Counted from the stretch's first letter, positions 28,215 through 39,380 are shown. The stretch: DNA of 64,000 nt from Tyto alba (GCF_018691265.1 NW_024881296.1:1202779-1266778); one strand, 5' to 3'. Numbers and translations are program-made. The notes: generated by a model from the letters alone, not told the origin.

Positions 28215-28296
28215 GCAGAGAGCCTGGCTTGTACAAGGCATTTTTCGGGGGCTTTGCAGAGAGCCTGGCTTGTACAAGGCATTTTTCGGGGGCTTT
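28215..28296 (+). repeat. Perfect 41-bp tandem duplication, two copies
   Basis: The 41-base unit starting GCAGAGAGCCTGGCTTGTAC and ending TTCGGGGGCTTT occurs twice back to back, at 28215-28255 and 28256-28296, with no mismatch that I can see. Perfect identity implies a recent duplication, a length polymorphism or an assembly duplication. It lies in intergenic DNA with no known function. Confidence 0.92.
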
Positions 28297-31200
28297 GTTC
28301 CTTGGATGGGTGCCCCTTGGCTAGGGTTTGTCTCACAGGCACTCTTCCCAAACAGCTCCAAGGAGATAAAAAGCTGAGGTGGGAAAAGGAAAGAAATGGA
28401 AGAGCAGGCAGGAAAGGAAGACAGAAACTGGGAGACAGAAAGCAGGAGACAGCTCTCTCGTCTGTCAGTACAGCGAGCTGCTTACTCAGGGCAAAATATT
28501 CCAATTTGAAGGCAGAAAAGCCTTCCTAGCCCCAGCCTCCTGCATGCACAGACCCCACACAAGCAGCCAGCATGGAGAAGGTCGGCGTTGCTCCCCGCTG
28601 AGGAGCACAGCTGAAAACAGCCACATTTGCTTCCTTTAGGAGTTCCAGTCACTCCCCTTACGGCCTGATAATTCAAGGAGAGCTTCTCCAGGGTGTGCAT
28701 TTGCCTTCCTTCCTAACTGTATTTGGTCACGATATAGGTGTTTTACCTACAGTTCCCACATGAAGAAATCCCTGTAGCTGTAACCCAGCTTCTCTCTCCC
28801 TGCAGACAGCTATTTACAGGATTTCAATGGGTAGGTCTGAAATGATTCCATGTCCAGAATCGCCACTGCCAAAGGAAGGAGATGGGGGTCTTTGCAAAGG
28901 GCTTTAATAATCTTCCTGTTGCTCTGGCTGGCAGCTTTCGGCATGTGTCCCACATTCTTCAGTAGCCCTTTCCTTAGCAATGAATAGCCTTTTAGCGCAC
29001 TCTCATAATGGTTTCTTTTCCTGTGCCACTCAGAAAAAGCTTTCAGCCTGCTCCAGCTGCTGCCTCTGCTGCCTTTCCTTACCCACCAGAAAGATGCGGT
29101 GGCTCTGCTCAGCATATCCACTGCCTCTAATAGAGCCACTCTTTCACCCCTGAAAAGAGGTGGCGTGTGAGCAAGGGGCGGAGCGTGGCTTTGCCTCTGT
29201 TTATTTTTCTTCAAGCTCCTTTGCAAGCTGAAGGGGGTTACAAGGCTGAGTTAGGACCTCTTCACCCCCCCGCCCAAGAAGCACACGTGCCCCGTGGGTC
29301 AGCAGCCCTGACGCAGGATCGGGGGGCTTCAGCCTGGGGCTGCCGCCCTGCCCCATGGCCGCACCATGCCAGAGTCTGAACTTGCACTCCCCGATGCAGG
29401 AGGTCTTGGCTCTGATTTAAGGCAGGTGGAAAGTGCATCCTCCTCCCGCCTTGTTTTCCTTGTCTTAATTCCCAGCAGGGCTGTTACTCCAAAACCTGCG
29501 GTGACAGGGCTCTTACACAGCCACAGTAGTGTGTAATCTACTCTGTGCAAGCCTGTTGTTTGGTTGGTTGGTTGTTTTTTTTTTTATTTTTTTTTTCCTC
29601 CTGGATTTGATAATGGTGCTACTTAATTAAGGATCCAAAATTGCTTTAGTTCAGGCTAATAAAAGGGCCTTTGGAGCTCCCAGCAGTTACCTCAGATACC
29701 TACATTAGCAGGTACCCTAGACAGCTTTGAAAATTGTGCAATAGATAATAAGCTCAGATTCTCAAAGGCTTTGAGATCAATGAGAATTACAACCCCTAGA
29801 ATAAACACTAGGTACTTATGTACTTTTCTAGGCCTGGCTAAGAAATTCATCTGAAACTGTGGATTTCAGCAGCAAAAAGCTAATTTTCCATGATGCAAAC
29901 GTGATGGGAGGAAAGGGATGCAGCAAGCTGCTGTGAATTCTGAAGAATTTTAGGTTATTTTCAGACTAACCTGCAGTCTCATTACATGAGTTTCTGTGTT
30001 TCCTGTTTCTCTTAACTTTGATTTGTTATTTCGCTGCCCAGGAAAGTACTGAGTATTTATTTACCATTTTTGTTACGTATACATGCCTCTCCCACATTTC
30101 CCCATATTCCTAGATATCTTTTCAGGTTTAAAGAAAAAATCTGCATCCCTCTTTCTCCGATATTAGGACAACTACTTTGTGATTCACACAGAGAGTTGGG
30201 ACAACAGTAGACACAAGGTAAGCTTTAGCCTGGTTCCTAAAAAATTGTATATCGGCACATGCACTGGGAAGTGTGTCTCTGTGTGGCTCCACCTGTCCAC
30301 CCCTCATTAATAGCTCTTGATTCCAGCATGCATTGTCATCAAAATTTCACTGGAGGTTGGTGATCTCACAGGAAGTGTGTTTCTGTGAGTTTGATAAAAA
30401 TAGGCAGGTTGGCTGAAGAGAAACCGCCACTGAGGACCTGTCTGAGATTACCTTTGAGCAGAAATCCGAGCATTCACAGCCTCAGAAACCTACAGCTTAT
30501 TAGGTGGGCTGGTCTCAGGCACCTCCCGGGCCTGAATGCCAAATTCCCTTCATCACAAAGGAGGGAATTGCACTCCGTGGCTGAACGACAGCCTCAGAGG
30601 ACAGAGGCAAAGAAGCTGTCACGCTTTCCTAAATCTGTATTTCGTGGACATAGCAAACACAGCAAGTTTTTAGTGGTTTGATACTTTGCACAGGTACACC
30701 CACTTGGTGAATCGGCCAAACCAGGACACATCACTGGCCAGATGCCACATTCTGCAGTAGGTCAGATACAGTCCTGGTGGCTACCTGCCTCTCACTGCCC
30801 TAAAAGAGATTTATATGGCCCTGGGGTCTTGTCATAAATGACCAAATACTTCAACAGTCTCCGCTTGTTATACCAACCAGGCATAAACTTAATTTTTCAG
30901 GGAGGAGGGCTCTATGCTGACCACTGATGTAAACATTGTTTTGGATACCCCTGGTGATGAAGGAAAGCTGTTACACTAACACAGCACCTGACAATCTCAG
31001 GCAAAGTGATGCGGTGCTAAAATAGCAGCCTGAAAAATGGGGGTACGTGCTTTCTCCTCAGCACTTTGACTCCTGTTACAGAAGTACAGCAACACACACC
31101 CTCACACACAGAGAGAAGTTGCTCTTTGCTCCAGGCTGGTTACTTTTCTGCCTAATCCATGCACAGCCGTCGGGGCCTTGGAACTACTGGCCGTGCTTGA

Positions 31201-34200
31201 ATCTGCAGCCATGGACCTTGGCAGCAATGCACGTGGCAGTGTTACTGCTGAAGCGAGGCATCAAGCAGGGAAACGACTTCTCTGATCGTAGCGGGCTGCC
31301 TTCATTAGCTCTTTCCTGCTGACTCTGCTGCCGTGGCTGTAGCTGGCAGAGGAAAGAGGAGCTTTCACCCATCATCAATCTGTGACACGCTCTTGTGCTC
31401 TGGTCTCAAGGGGTACAGAAGCACCAGGAAAGGTGCAGAGGGTGACAAAAGCATGCAGTGGGCTCTGTACGAGACTAATAACATCTCTGGAAAAGAGATG
31501 ACGAGATTAAAAAGCATAGTGGTCAAATTGCAGGAGGAAAATGCATGGAAGGCTTTTAAATCTGAAGGACTGCACCTGGAAACACCTGAGCTGGAGATTG
31601 TTGGGTACTTGGAAAGCATTCTCAGAAAATATCACATGTTCTTGCTTTGCTTATTTTTATGTTCTTGCTTTCCAGTATTACTTTTCTTACAACATTTTGC
31701 TGCTCTTTTTGCGTGACCTCAAGGATCTCTAAAGCTGCAGTTATTTCTCAGAGTCCTGTTCAGTCCACACATTTGCTCCCATGGCCCCTTGGCGTGGCCA
31801 CTGTCACGCTCCTGCAGCAAGCTGGGGGCATGGGAAGACATCCGCACAGGCCAGTGGGCAAAGGGCAGCTGCACAGTCCCCTTCCTTCTCTGGCAGAAGC
31901 TTTACCACTCTGCTGTCATCCCAGTTTACTGTCACCCCTAATCAGGGATACAGTATTCATTGTCATACCGTAATCAGGGATAAAAATGTGTAAGGACAGT
32001 GATTCCCCTTGCTGTTTCTAGCCACTGAATCACAACCAAGGTTCAAAAATTGCTCATGCTTTTTCCTCTCCCTGATGTGGCTTTTTATGGCATATTCCAT
32101 ACAGCTGATGTAAATCAAGGTGTTCTCTGCTTGTGTATTAATCCTTGAATGTCAGGCAAATCCTCAGCTGTCTGACTTACCTGCCTCCTGCCACCGGCCA
32201 GGCACTTTATCAACCCGCAATCGTGGGAGAAATCAGCAGGCACTTCTACTTGGAGCACTCGCAAGTTTTTCATTCAAGCACGTTTCTTACAGTTGAAACC
32301 CTCTGATTGTTTCCCTTGCTTCTTTGGTAGCAAAGCTTCCCTGTGAGAGGAGATCACACAACTTGTTTTCAGATCAGCCCAGCTTGTTTTGAAAGGCCTG
32401 ACCTTGCATTTCCCCCACCAGCTAGAGGCAATGTCCCCTGCTAGGGCAGGGTGTCCCATATCCAAGATCTTGAGTGTCTGCTCTCATTTTTTGCCCTTTT
32501 TTCCTGCTTTTCCCTGCTTTACCCTCAAAGAAAAATCTCAAGGAGACCCTATGAAGGAGAAAGTGCCATTATTCCTGGGAGGTGAGACGGGGCCCTTCTT
32601 TTCCAGCATTTAACAATTCTTTTTTCTTCATGTTTGTACATTATTATGGTTTTGAACAAGGAGACAACACACCCAGTTTTAAATTTAATCCTGCCTCAAT
32701 TTGGCTTTGTTTGCTCTACGGGTCCTAGAGTAAACAAGGTGTGTGTAGGGGTATTATTCTATATTTTTCATCTTCTTGCTGGTAAAACTGCATGTGCCTT
32801 TGGAGAATAAAGTTAAATATTTACCCTAGGTCAACCATCCCTGTCCGCAGAGTTTATACTTTGTTGGAGTTTAGGCAAGCAAGTGGTATTTTCAAAATTC
32901 CTTGCCTTCCTCTGCTCTTAGAAAATGCACTCACAAAGGCCTTTCTTTTCATCCTCAGAATATTTTCAATCAGGCGTGAGAACTTACCTAGCCTGGAGAA
33001 ACGGTGAATCCACATGTGACAGTGTGGTAGGATTGTGTTTGGGACGGCGATATTTTGGTTGCTCGCCAGGAACCTCCATGCGGCAGGACCTGAAGAATGT
33101 TGGGATCTGGAATCACTGAAGACCGAGGGGTTTTCTTTCTGTGGTTTCAGATGTCTTAAAATCAGGCTCGTTCTGATAAGTCCAGGTGGCTGCATCTGGG
33201 TAGCTGGTCCTGCATCCAGCTCGTGATGGGGTGAGCGGGCCGGTGGCACCGGGAAGACCCAAGGAGCCCAATTAATGTTTCTCCCGGAGGCGGGCAGAGA
33301 GCATTTCTGTGATGGGGCTGGAGTCTGTCCAAATTGCTTGGCATCCCAGGCCCAACAAAGTCTTCTTGCCAAGCTAAAGTCTGCATACCAAGGAAGTGCT
33401 CTAGGCCTTCCTGCCTCAGCCAGCATGCTGTGGCTCTTCTGAGGACTTCATTTTGCCTGGTGGAAAACAAGCTCTCTCCCACATGCTTTTCGTGTATTCT
33501 CCTCAGAAAAAGGCCACTCTGTAATACAGCCCCTTGGGACACTGCAGGCTGCCCAGAACATCTCCGTTGGGATGTTTAGGAGCGTCTTTATTCAGGCTTC
33601 TCTTGAAAAACACAAATAACCAAAACATACAACCCCTTTCTGCCTCATCCCTTTCATCTTGCTCCCTCCTCCCCCCACCATGACTTTCAGGCATTAGTCT
33701 TCAAACTACTTCAGATCAAAGCAGTCACAGGAGATGGGATGTTTTTTCTGTTAGCTCGCCCGAGATCAGAGGGTAAACAGCAGCCAGGCCCACGGACGCT
33801 CCTGGAAGCTGCAGATGACCTTGCTGGTCTTACAAAGAGGCAGATAGCGGCAGGAAGATGGAGGGAAACAGAGGTGGCACAATGAGCGTTCACCGCACTC
33901 TTGCTGCACACAACTTGCATGTGGTTTTGTAGGAAACGTCGCCTGAGGGCTACTCTAACCTGTGCCAAGAGGACGCGCATCAGGTGGGAGGCTCAGGGAG
34001 CTGCAAACAGTTCTTTGAAAGCCTTCCTCTCCTCCCCTAGCAAAGAAACTTGTCTGGTTTCTTTCAGACTTTGTGTTGACCTTCCTCAGGTGTGGAAAAC
34101 CTTCTCCTCTGCTTCTCATGGGCTTTTCCACCCCCTGAAACCAATGTCATTGGAGTGCTTCTGTGCCAGCAACTTAATATGTGTTGATGTGACCCCACGA

Positions 34201-35454
34201 GTGACGGAGAAACCACCCACCAGATGGGTTTATTATCATCATAGATTATCAAAGGCTAAGGGTGTAGCAACTGTTACCTTATTTCATAGGCTTTTCTCTT
34301 TCAGTACATAGCACATAACATATCCAGTAGGACAGGTAGATACTGTGTAGTAAGGCAGAGTGGATTCTACTTTTTTCCTCCCCCAAACCAAAAATCACAA
34401 GGCAGAAGCTGCCTTTAATAACTTCATTTCTGGCCGAGATGAGCAGCACTGTGCAGTTAACGGTCAGCTCTGACTTCCTCCAGAGATCACAGATGTTGCT
34501 ATCTAGAGGTTTGCTTTTATTCCAGAGGCCACCATGAAGTTCAGAGCCAGCTCCAGATGTAGATGTCCTCAGGGCCAGGGTACATTTATATTTTGGAGGT
34601 CAGGGCAGAAAAAATGTAAGATGCTGTTCAGATGCCAGGTTAAATCTCCTCTGAGGAACAAAAAAATCATCTTGGGTTGTCATTGGGGTGAGTATAATAT
34701 ATACATAAGTCATAGAGGGAGGAAAATAATGATTTTCTATGATACTGTTGTACAGTTTGGTTTTGGTGAGATCTGCATTGTAAGTCAGAGGCAGAGGGGA
34801 AGGGGTTACATGGTAAAAATTCCTGGAAACCTGGGTATCCTAAACCAGTTCTCTAGGTCTTATATACTTAGTGGAGCATGGTAGATATCCCCATGGGAAT
34901 TTCATCTCATCTGCCTCAGATACACCTTTTAAAAGAGGGTGATCTTTCCTGTCTCTCTACTAACTATGGAAAAAGCCAGAATTAGACATTAAATTTCTAG
35001 GTGGCAACAGCTAGATTACATAGATCCCATCCTAAATGTCCATCCCATTCATTTGCAGCAAGACTGCGGTAAAGGTTAACAGTAGGAATGGATGAGCAAT
35101 ATGAAAAAGGAATTGTAAGCCTTTCCTCAGAGAGGTCTCAATATCAACTTCCCTCAACAAAGCAGGACCTTTTCTGAGGTTAACAGATCAAAATGAGTCC
35201 TGTACTCTGCTTCCTTGGTGCTGAAACATAGAGAGGAAGGATCCAATTCCTTTACATCTGTCCAGACTTTTTCATTCCCTTCACTGAGGCTGGAATTTCA
35301 ATATCCACCATAAAAAGATTTTATCAAGCAGAATTTTACTGGAAATCAGCAGGACCTTTTCCTTCCCAGGTCAGTAGTGAAAACTATGTTGGCTGTCTCC
35401 TTGTTGAAAGCAAAAATAATTTAAAAATTTTATTTAAAAGGATTTTTTTTTCCC

Positions 35455-35515
35455 TGTTTGTATGTTTCTTTGTTTGTTTCTTTGTTTGATTGCTTATTTG
35501 TTGTTGCTTGTTTAT
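35455..35515. repeat. Imperfect TTTG-rich simple repeat
   Basis: Interspersed GTTTGTTTCTTTGTTTG-type units form an imperfect tetranucleotide-like repeat. It is low-complexity sequence without coding potential. Confidence 0.7.
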
Positions 35516-35824
35516 GATCCCTCTGCCGATTTCTGGAGGAAGCACTCTAGCCCTGTGCAGGTGAAAGCCATCTAAGACAAAAAAAATTCTTCAAGTCACA
35601 ACAGGCAGTGTCAAAAACCCCAATTTAGAAGCACCAGCAGGGTGAACACTGGAAACGTGCAGACTCACTCACTGGAAAGCTCCCAAGATCTACAAGTGCT
35701 GAAATGAAAACATGACACGATGGATCCATCAACGGTACTACTGAATAAGTCAGTGGGCCTCAGAGTTAATGACTGCAGCCATCCATGAACTCTCACAGGG
35801 TGCAGAAAAACAGTTAGCTTTGCC

Positions 35825-35830
35825 TAGAAC
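35825..35830 (+). repeat. Target-site duplication, left copy
   Basis: TAGAAC directly precedes the TGCCG start of the solo LTR and is repeated exactly at 36268-36273 after its CGGCA end. Confidence 0.8.
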
Positions 35831-36267
35831 TGCCGGGGCAGCCTGGTCTCTCCTTCTAGCAGCGAGATAGAGCTGATTAGGAGGGACGTCCTCAATTTGG
35901 CGTCTCGTAATTTGCATAATCTGTAAGCAAACTGTTACACCCCTGGGGCTAAGGACGATTTCTTCCTGGAGGGCTGGTTTCCTAACTAGAGATAAGCATG
36001 TGCTATAGAAACAGGAGTAGAAGTTGTTAAGGAGAAGAATGCTGTGAGCTAGCAGAAAATTAACTGCAGAAAAGGTCAAGCTGACCTTAGACGTTAGCCA
36101 ATCATGAGCTCAATTTTTGTAATATGTATTAGGTGATTAACCATTGTGCCAATCAGCTTAAAACACATGTCTCTCTTTGTCTGTTTGGAATATAAAATCG
36201 GTTGTTGTGTTCAATAAAGAAGATCCTGACTTGCATCGAGCTGGGTCTCCGTCTCTCAATCGCGGCA
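35831..36267 (+). mobile_element. Endogenous retrovirus solo LTR (437 bp)
   Basis: The element begins TGCCG and ends CGGCA, a perfect 5-bp terminal inverted repeat with the TG...CA ends of retroviral LTRs. It is flanked on both sides by TAGAAC. Inside, in LTR order, are an octamer ATTTGCAT (35910-35917), a palindromic AGGTCA-AGC-TGACCT (36073-36087), CCAAT boxes (36098-36102 and 36149-36153), a TATA box TATAAAA (36191-36197) and a polyadenylation signal AATAAA (36213-36218), followed by about 50 bases of U5-like sequence. The absence of internal retroviral sequence between two target-site copies identifies it as a solo LTR left by recombination between the two LTRs of a provirus. A 6-bp duplication fits beta- or alpharetrovirus-like (ERVK-type) elements in birds; the family name is inference. 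Intact ends and exact duplication suggest a fairly young insertion. Confidence 0.88.
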
Positions 36268-36273
36268 TAGAAC
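36268..36273 (+). repeat. Target-site duplication, right copy
   Basis: TAGAAC directly follows the LTR terminus and is identical to 35825-35830. Confidence 0.8.
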
Positions 36274-37960
36274 ATCTCTGGGTGATGTCCATTCATATGG
36301 TGGGAGGTTCACATGCTCTATCGTCTTCTTCTTGGCAAAAGCCTTGTCATCTGAAGATATGTCAAGAGAAGAAGGATAGCTGTTTGAGTCAGTGTTTAAA
36401 TAAGAAAATCAAGAGGGAAAATAAGGGAGGGGAAATTGGGAATCCAAATTCTCATGGTGTCATTCACCAGGAAGCTTGTTGACACAAGCATCCCTACATC
36501 AAGGTGTCCTTCGCAGAGGGTTGGCTATCACCAACCAGCCCTAGCACGGATTAAGAAACGTGCAGTGGGATCTATGATTTTGGAGATGTGTGTTCCGGCA
36601 GGCCACCTGGCTATTCTTGTGTCACTGCTCTGAGTAAAGTCAACCCCGCAAGGGCATGGGGAGATTCTCCGGAGAAAAGGAGCCTACTATTGATTCATAT
36701 GGTAGAAAAGACTCTATTTTAACTCATGTGCTGGTCTCATACGTGTGGTGCTATGGATGAATTTTCCAATTTAATATGTTCTTCTTGTTCACCCTTCCCT
36801 GAATTTCTCCCCTTCCTTTTCAGTTTGCATATAGGAACAGCATTTCTGCTCATTGTTTGGTTTTAGAATATTTTCTCAGCTGAAACAGAGAAGAAAGAGT
36901 TCTATATTTTTATATTTATTTTATAATTTTCTGTTGTCCTTTCTTTTCCCTTTTTCTCTTCCCCTTTTCATGGAAAGAAAAAAGGATGAGGCTGGGAGAG
37001 AACAGCACGGAAAAATGCAAGGGAAAAATGAACCATAATGTTTTCACAAGGAATGCTGACAAAACATTAAATGAAAATGCATTTTAGCAATGCTTCTGAT
37101 TGGAAAATAAACAATTATTTTGGATGGTTAATTGTTTATTATTCACAATCATATGAATAAAAAAATTTCAAAACCAATTTAAAAAGACTTTTGTAACTTT
37201 TTGTTCCTTTTGAGGTTAGTGGAATTTAATATCTTTGAAACTGTTTGCAGATACTTGCTTTCCTGTTTAATTTAATCTCTGTTTCCTCTCTCTGCTTATT
37301 CTAATTTGGTGGAACATTAATTAATTAAACCAAGTGTCCCTCAAAGGGCAAGTTTTCAGGGAAAAAAAAAAAAAGAAATCAGTAAGATTATGCCTGGTAT
37401 CTTGAGTCAAATTTCAGTGCAAGAACAAGCTGCGAGTCAAGACTGCATTGAGCTCTGAAGTGGGTAGTGGTAGACGCAGTTGTTCGTTGGTGGTGTCATT
37501 ATCTATTTAGACAGAGACAATTCCCAGGAGATCTGGAGGGATCTTCCGGTGTTATTAAGTCAGGATTATCGCCCCATCACGCCCTGTCAGTCTCTTTAAT
37601 TAGTCCAGCCTACTCGAAAAGCAAATGTGTGGCTGGTTGTTTTCACAGCACGTTTTCTGCTAGGCTGTGCTTTGCTGATGTCAAGGGAATAAACTGAAGT
37701 GAAGCCCCTTCTGAAACCCAAACACCGGCTGGAGCCTGTGCGGCTGGCTCTGTGAGCCAACACGACAGTGCGGTATCTCCAAGGCCCGGCGGATTTGAAA
37801 GCCAGGGCTGTCCCTTATCAGCCCCTTGTACCGTCAGAGACAGTGGCTGCTCCTCGGACAACCTGCTGGTGTCACCTGATGCGGCTTTCAGCCTGGGTCC
37901 GCAAAGAAGTGTGCTCAGAGCCCGCGTGTCCGTGCCACCCTGCCACTGATGAACCGGAGC
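36274..37960. other. Intergenic DNA between solo LTR and minisatellite
   Basis: No gene is visible. The part from about 36850 to 37350 is strongly AT-rich and contains a perfect 12-bp inverted repeat (37106-37140) and an A13 run (37362-37374). Composition becomes GC-rich from about 37700 toward the minisatellite. Confidence 0.6.
37106..37140. repeat. 12-bp perfect inverted repeat with forkhead-like cores
   Basis: AATAAACAATTA (37106-37117) is followed after 11 bases by its exact reverse complement TAATTGTTTATT (37129-37140). Each arm contains TAAACA/TGTTTA, the core bound by forkhead proteins, and an AATTA homeodomain-type core. Binding is inference. The sequence sits in an AT-rich island about 2.5 kb upstream of the SLC1A4 start codon. 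Confidence 0.7.
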
Positions 37961-39060
37961 GGGGATGCTGAGGGGAGGCGGGAGAACCGTGGGGATGCTG
38001 AGGGGATGGACATGTGTGAACTGTGGGGATGCTGTGGGGACGTGTGTGAAGCGTGGGGGATGCTGAGGGGACGTGTGTGAAGTGGGGATGCTGAGGGGAC
38101 GTGTGTGAACTGTGGGGATGCTGTGGGGACGTGTGTGAAGCGTGGGGATGCTGAGGGGACGTGTGTGAAGTGTGGGGATGCTGAGGGGATGGGGATGTGT
38201 GTGAAGTGTGGGGATGCTGAGGGGATGTGTGTGAAGTGTGGGGATGCTGATGGGACGTGTGTGAACTGTGGGGATGATGAGGGGATGGGGACGTGTGTGA
38301 AGTGTGGAGATGCTGAGGGGACGTGTGTGAAGCGTGGGGGTGCTGAGGGGATGGGGATGTGTGTGAAGTGTGGGGATGCTGAGGGGATTTGTGAAGTGTG
38401 GGGATGCTGAGGGGACATGTGTGAAGCGTGGGGATGCTGAGGGGACGTGTGTGAAGTGTGGGGATGCTGAGGGGATGTGTGTGAAGTGTGGGGATGCTGA
38501 GGGGATGGGGATGTGTGTGAAGTGTGGGGATGCTGAGGGGATGTGTGTGAAGTGTGGGGATGCTGATGGGACGTGTGTGAACTGTGGGGATGATGAGGGG
38601 ATGGGGACGTGTGTGAAGTGTGGGGATGCTGAGGGGACGTGTGTGAAGCGTGGGGGTGCTGAGGGGAAGTGTGTGAAGTGTGGGGATGCTGGGGATGGGG
38701 ATGTGTGTGAAGTGTGGGATGATGAGGGGAAGTGTGTGAAGTGTGGGGATGCTGAGGGACGTGTGTGAAGTGTGGGGATGCTGAGGGGACGTGTGTGAAG
38801 TGTGGGGATGCTGAGGGGATGTGTGTGAAGTGTGGGGATGCTGAGGGGATGGGGATGTGTGTGAAGTGTGGGGATGCTGAGGGGATGTGTGTGAAGTGTG
38901 GGGATGCTGAGGGGATGGACACGTGTGAAGCGTGGGGATGCTGAGGGGACATGTGTGAAGCGTGGGGATGCTGAGGGGATGGACACGTGTGAAGAGTGGG
39001 GATGCTGAGGGGAGGCGTGTGAAGCGTGGGGATGCTGTGGGATGTGTGTGAAGCGTGGGA
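37961..39060 (+). repeat. G-rich minisatellite, 30/36-bp units, about 35 copies
   Basis: Units of the form GGGGATGCTGAGGGGACGTG followed by TGTGAAGTGT (30 bp) alternate with 36-bp variants that carry an extra GGGGAT block. Variant units (GCTGATGGGA, GATGAGGGG, GTGGGGGTGCTG) recur in the same order about 316 bp apart (around 38251 and 38567), so there is higher-order duplication. Because both unit lengths are multiples of three and lack stops, long reading frames appear in several frames at once. On the minus strand these encode a 10-residue repeat of the type SASPHFTHVP, and on the plus strand a Cys-Gly-Asp-Ala-Glu-Gly repeat. This is a by-product of periodicity, not evidence of a gene. The plus strand is G-rich and may form quadruplexes. 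Confidence 0.95.
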
Positions 39061-39380
39061 AGACTTGAGGGGGACACCGTGGAGGGTCGTGTGTGAGCCA
39101 TGGGGACAGCGAGAGAGACGCAAGAGACCACTGAGGGGTCACGTGTGAGCTCCGTGACACGGAAGGGGACACCGAAGGGTTGCGTGTGAGCCGTGGTGAT
39201 GCTGAGTGAGTTTGTAAGAGTTGTGGGGAGACTGCGGAGACAAATGTGATCCGCGGGAAGGCTGAGGCGGGATATGTGTGAGCCACAGGGGCACCGAGAC
39301 GGACACAGAGTCCACGGGGGGGGACACGCGTGAGCTCCGTGACACCGACGGGGACACCGAGGGGCCGTGGGTAGGGCGCG
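39061..39380 (+). repeat. Diverged skirt of the minisatellite
   Basis: Fragments such as GGGGACACCG, CGTGTGAGC, TGAGCCGTGGTGATGCTGAG and CTGAGGCGGG recur with loose spacing, echoing the array's GGGG-ATGCTGAG-GGG-CGTGTGTGA pattern. This looks like old, unhomogenised repeat at the promoter-proximal edge of the array. Boundaries are approximate. Confidence 0.6.

Larger units (their letters stand above)
13136..35824. other. Intergenic DNA, no gene recognised
   Basis: This is 22.7 kb without a supportable gene. Reading frames reach at most about 220 codons (20006-20668 plus strand) and their translations are low-complexity or unlike any family I recognise. It contains G12 at 17165-17176, C18 at 19375-19392, a 41-bp tandem duplication at 28215-28296 and a TTTG-rich stretch near 35455-35515. 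An AT-rich, motif-dense block near 24990-25210 looks like a candidate conserved non-coding element. No tRNA, rRNA or further LINE copies were seen. Ancient degraded transposons may be present but cannot be identified by eye. Confidence 0.55.

Noticed and set aside
34534..34884. A 116-codon frame starting in a perfect GCCACCATG context
   Set aside because: The translation resembles no known family, there is no signal peptide or domain, and one good Kozak match in 35 kb of intergenic DNA is expected by chance.
38105..38768. Plus-strand cysteine-rich repeat peptides (CGDAEG units) as metallothionein-like genes
   Set aside because: They are the same minisatellite read on the other strand, with no start context, no conserved ends and no splice structure.
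1..39000. SERTAD2 or another neighbour of SLC1A4 known from mammalian synteny
   Set aside because: No stretch of the upstream 39 kb encodes recognisable SERTAD2 sequence; its single coding exon would be visible as a long conserved frame.
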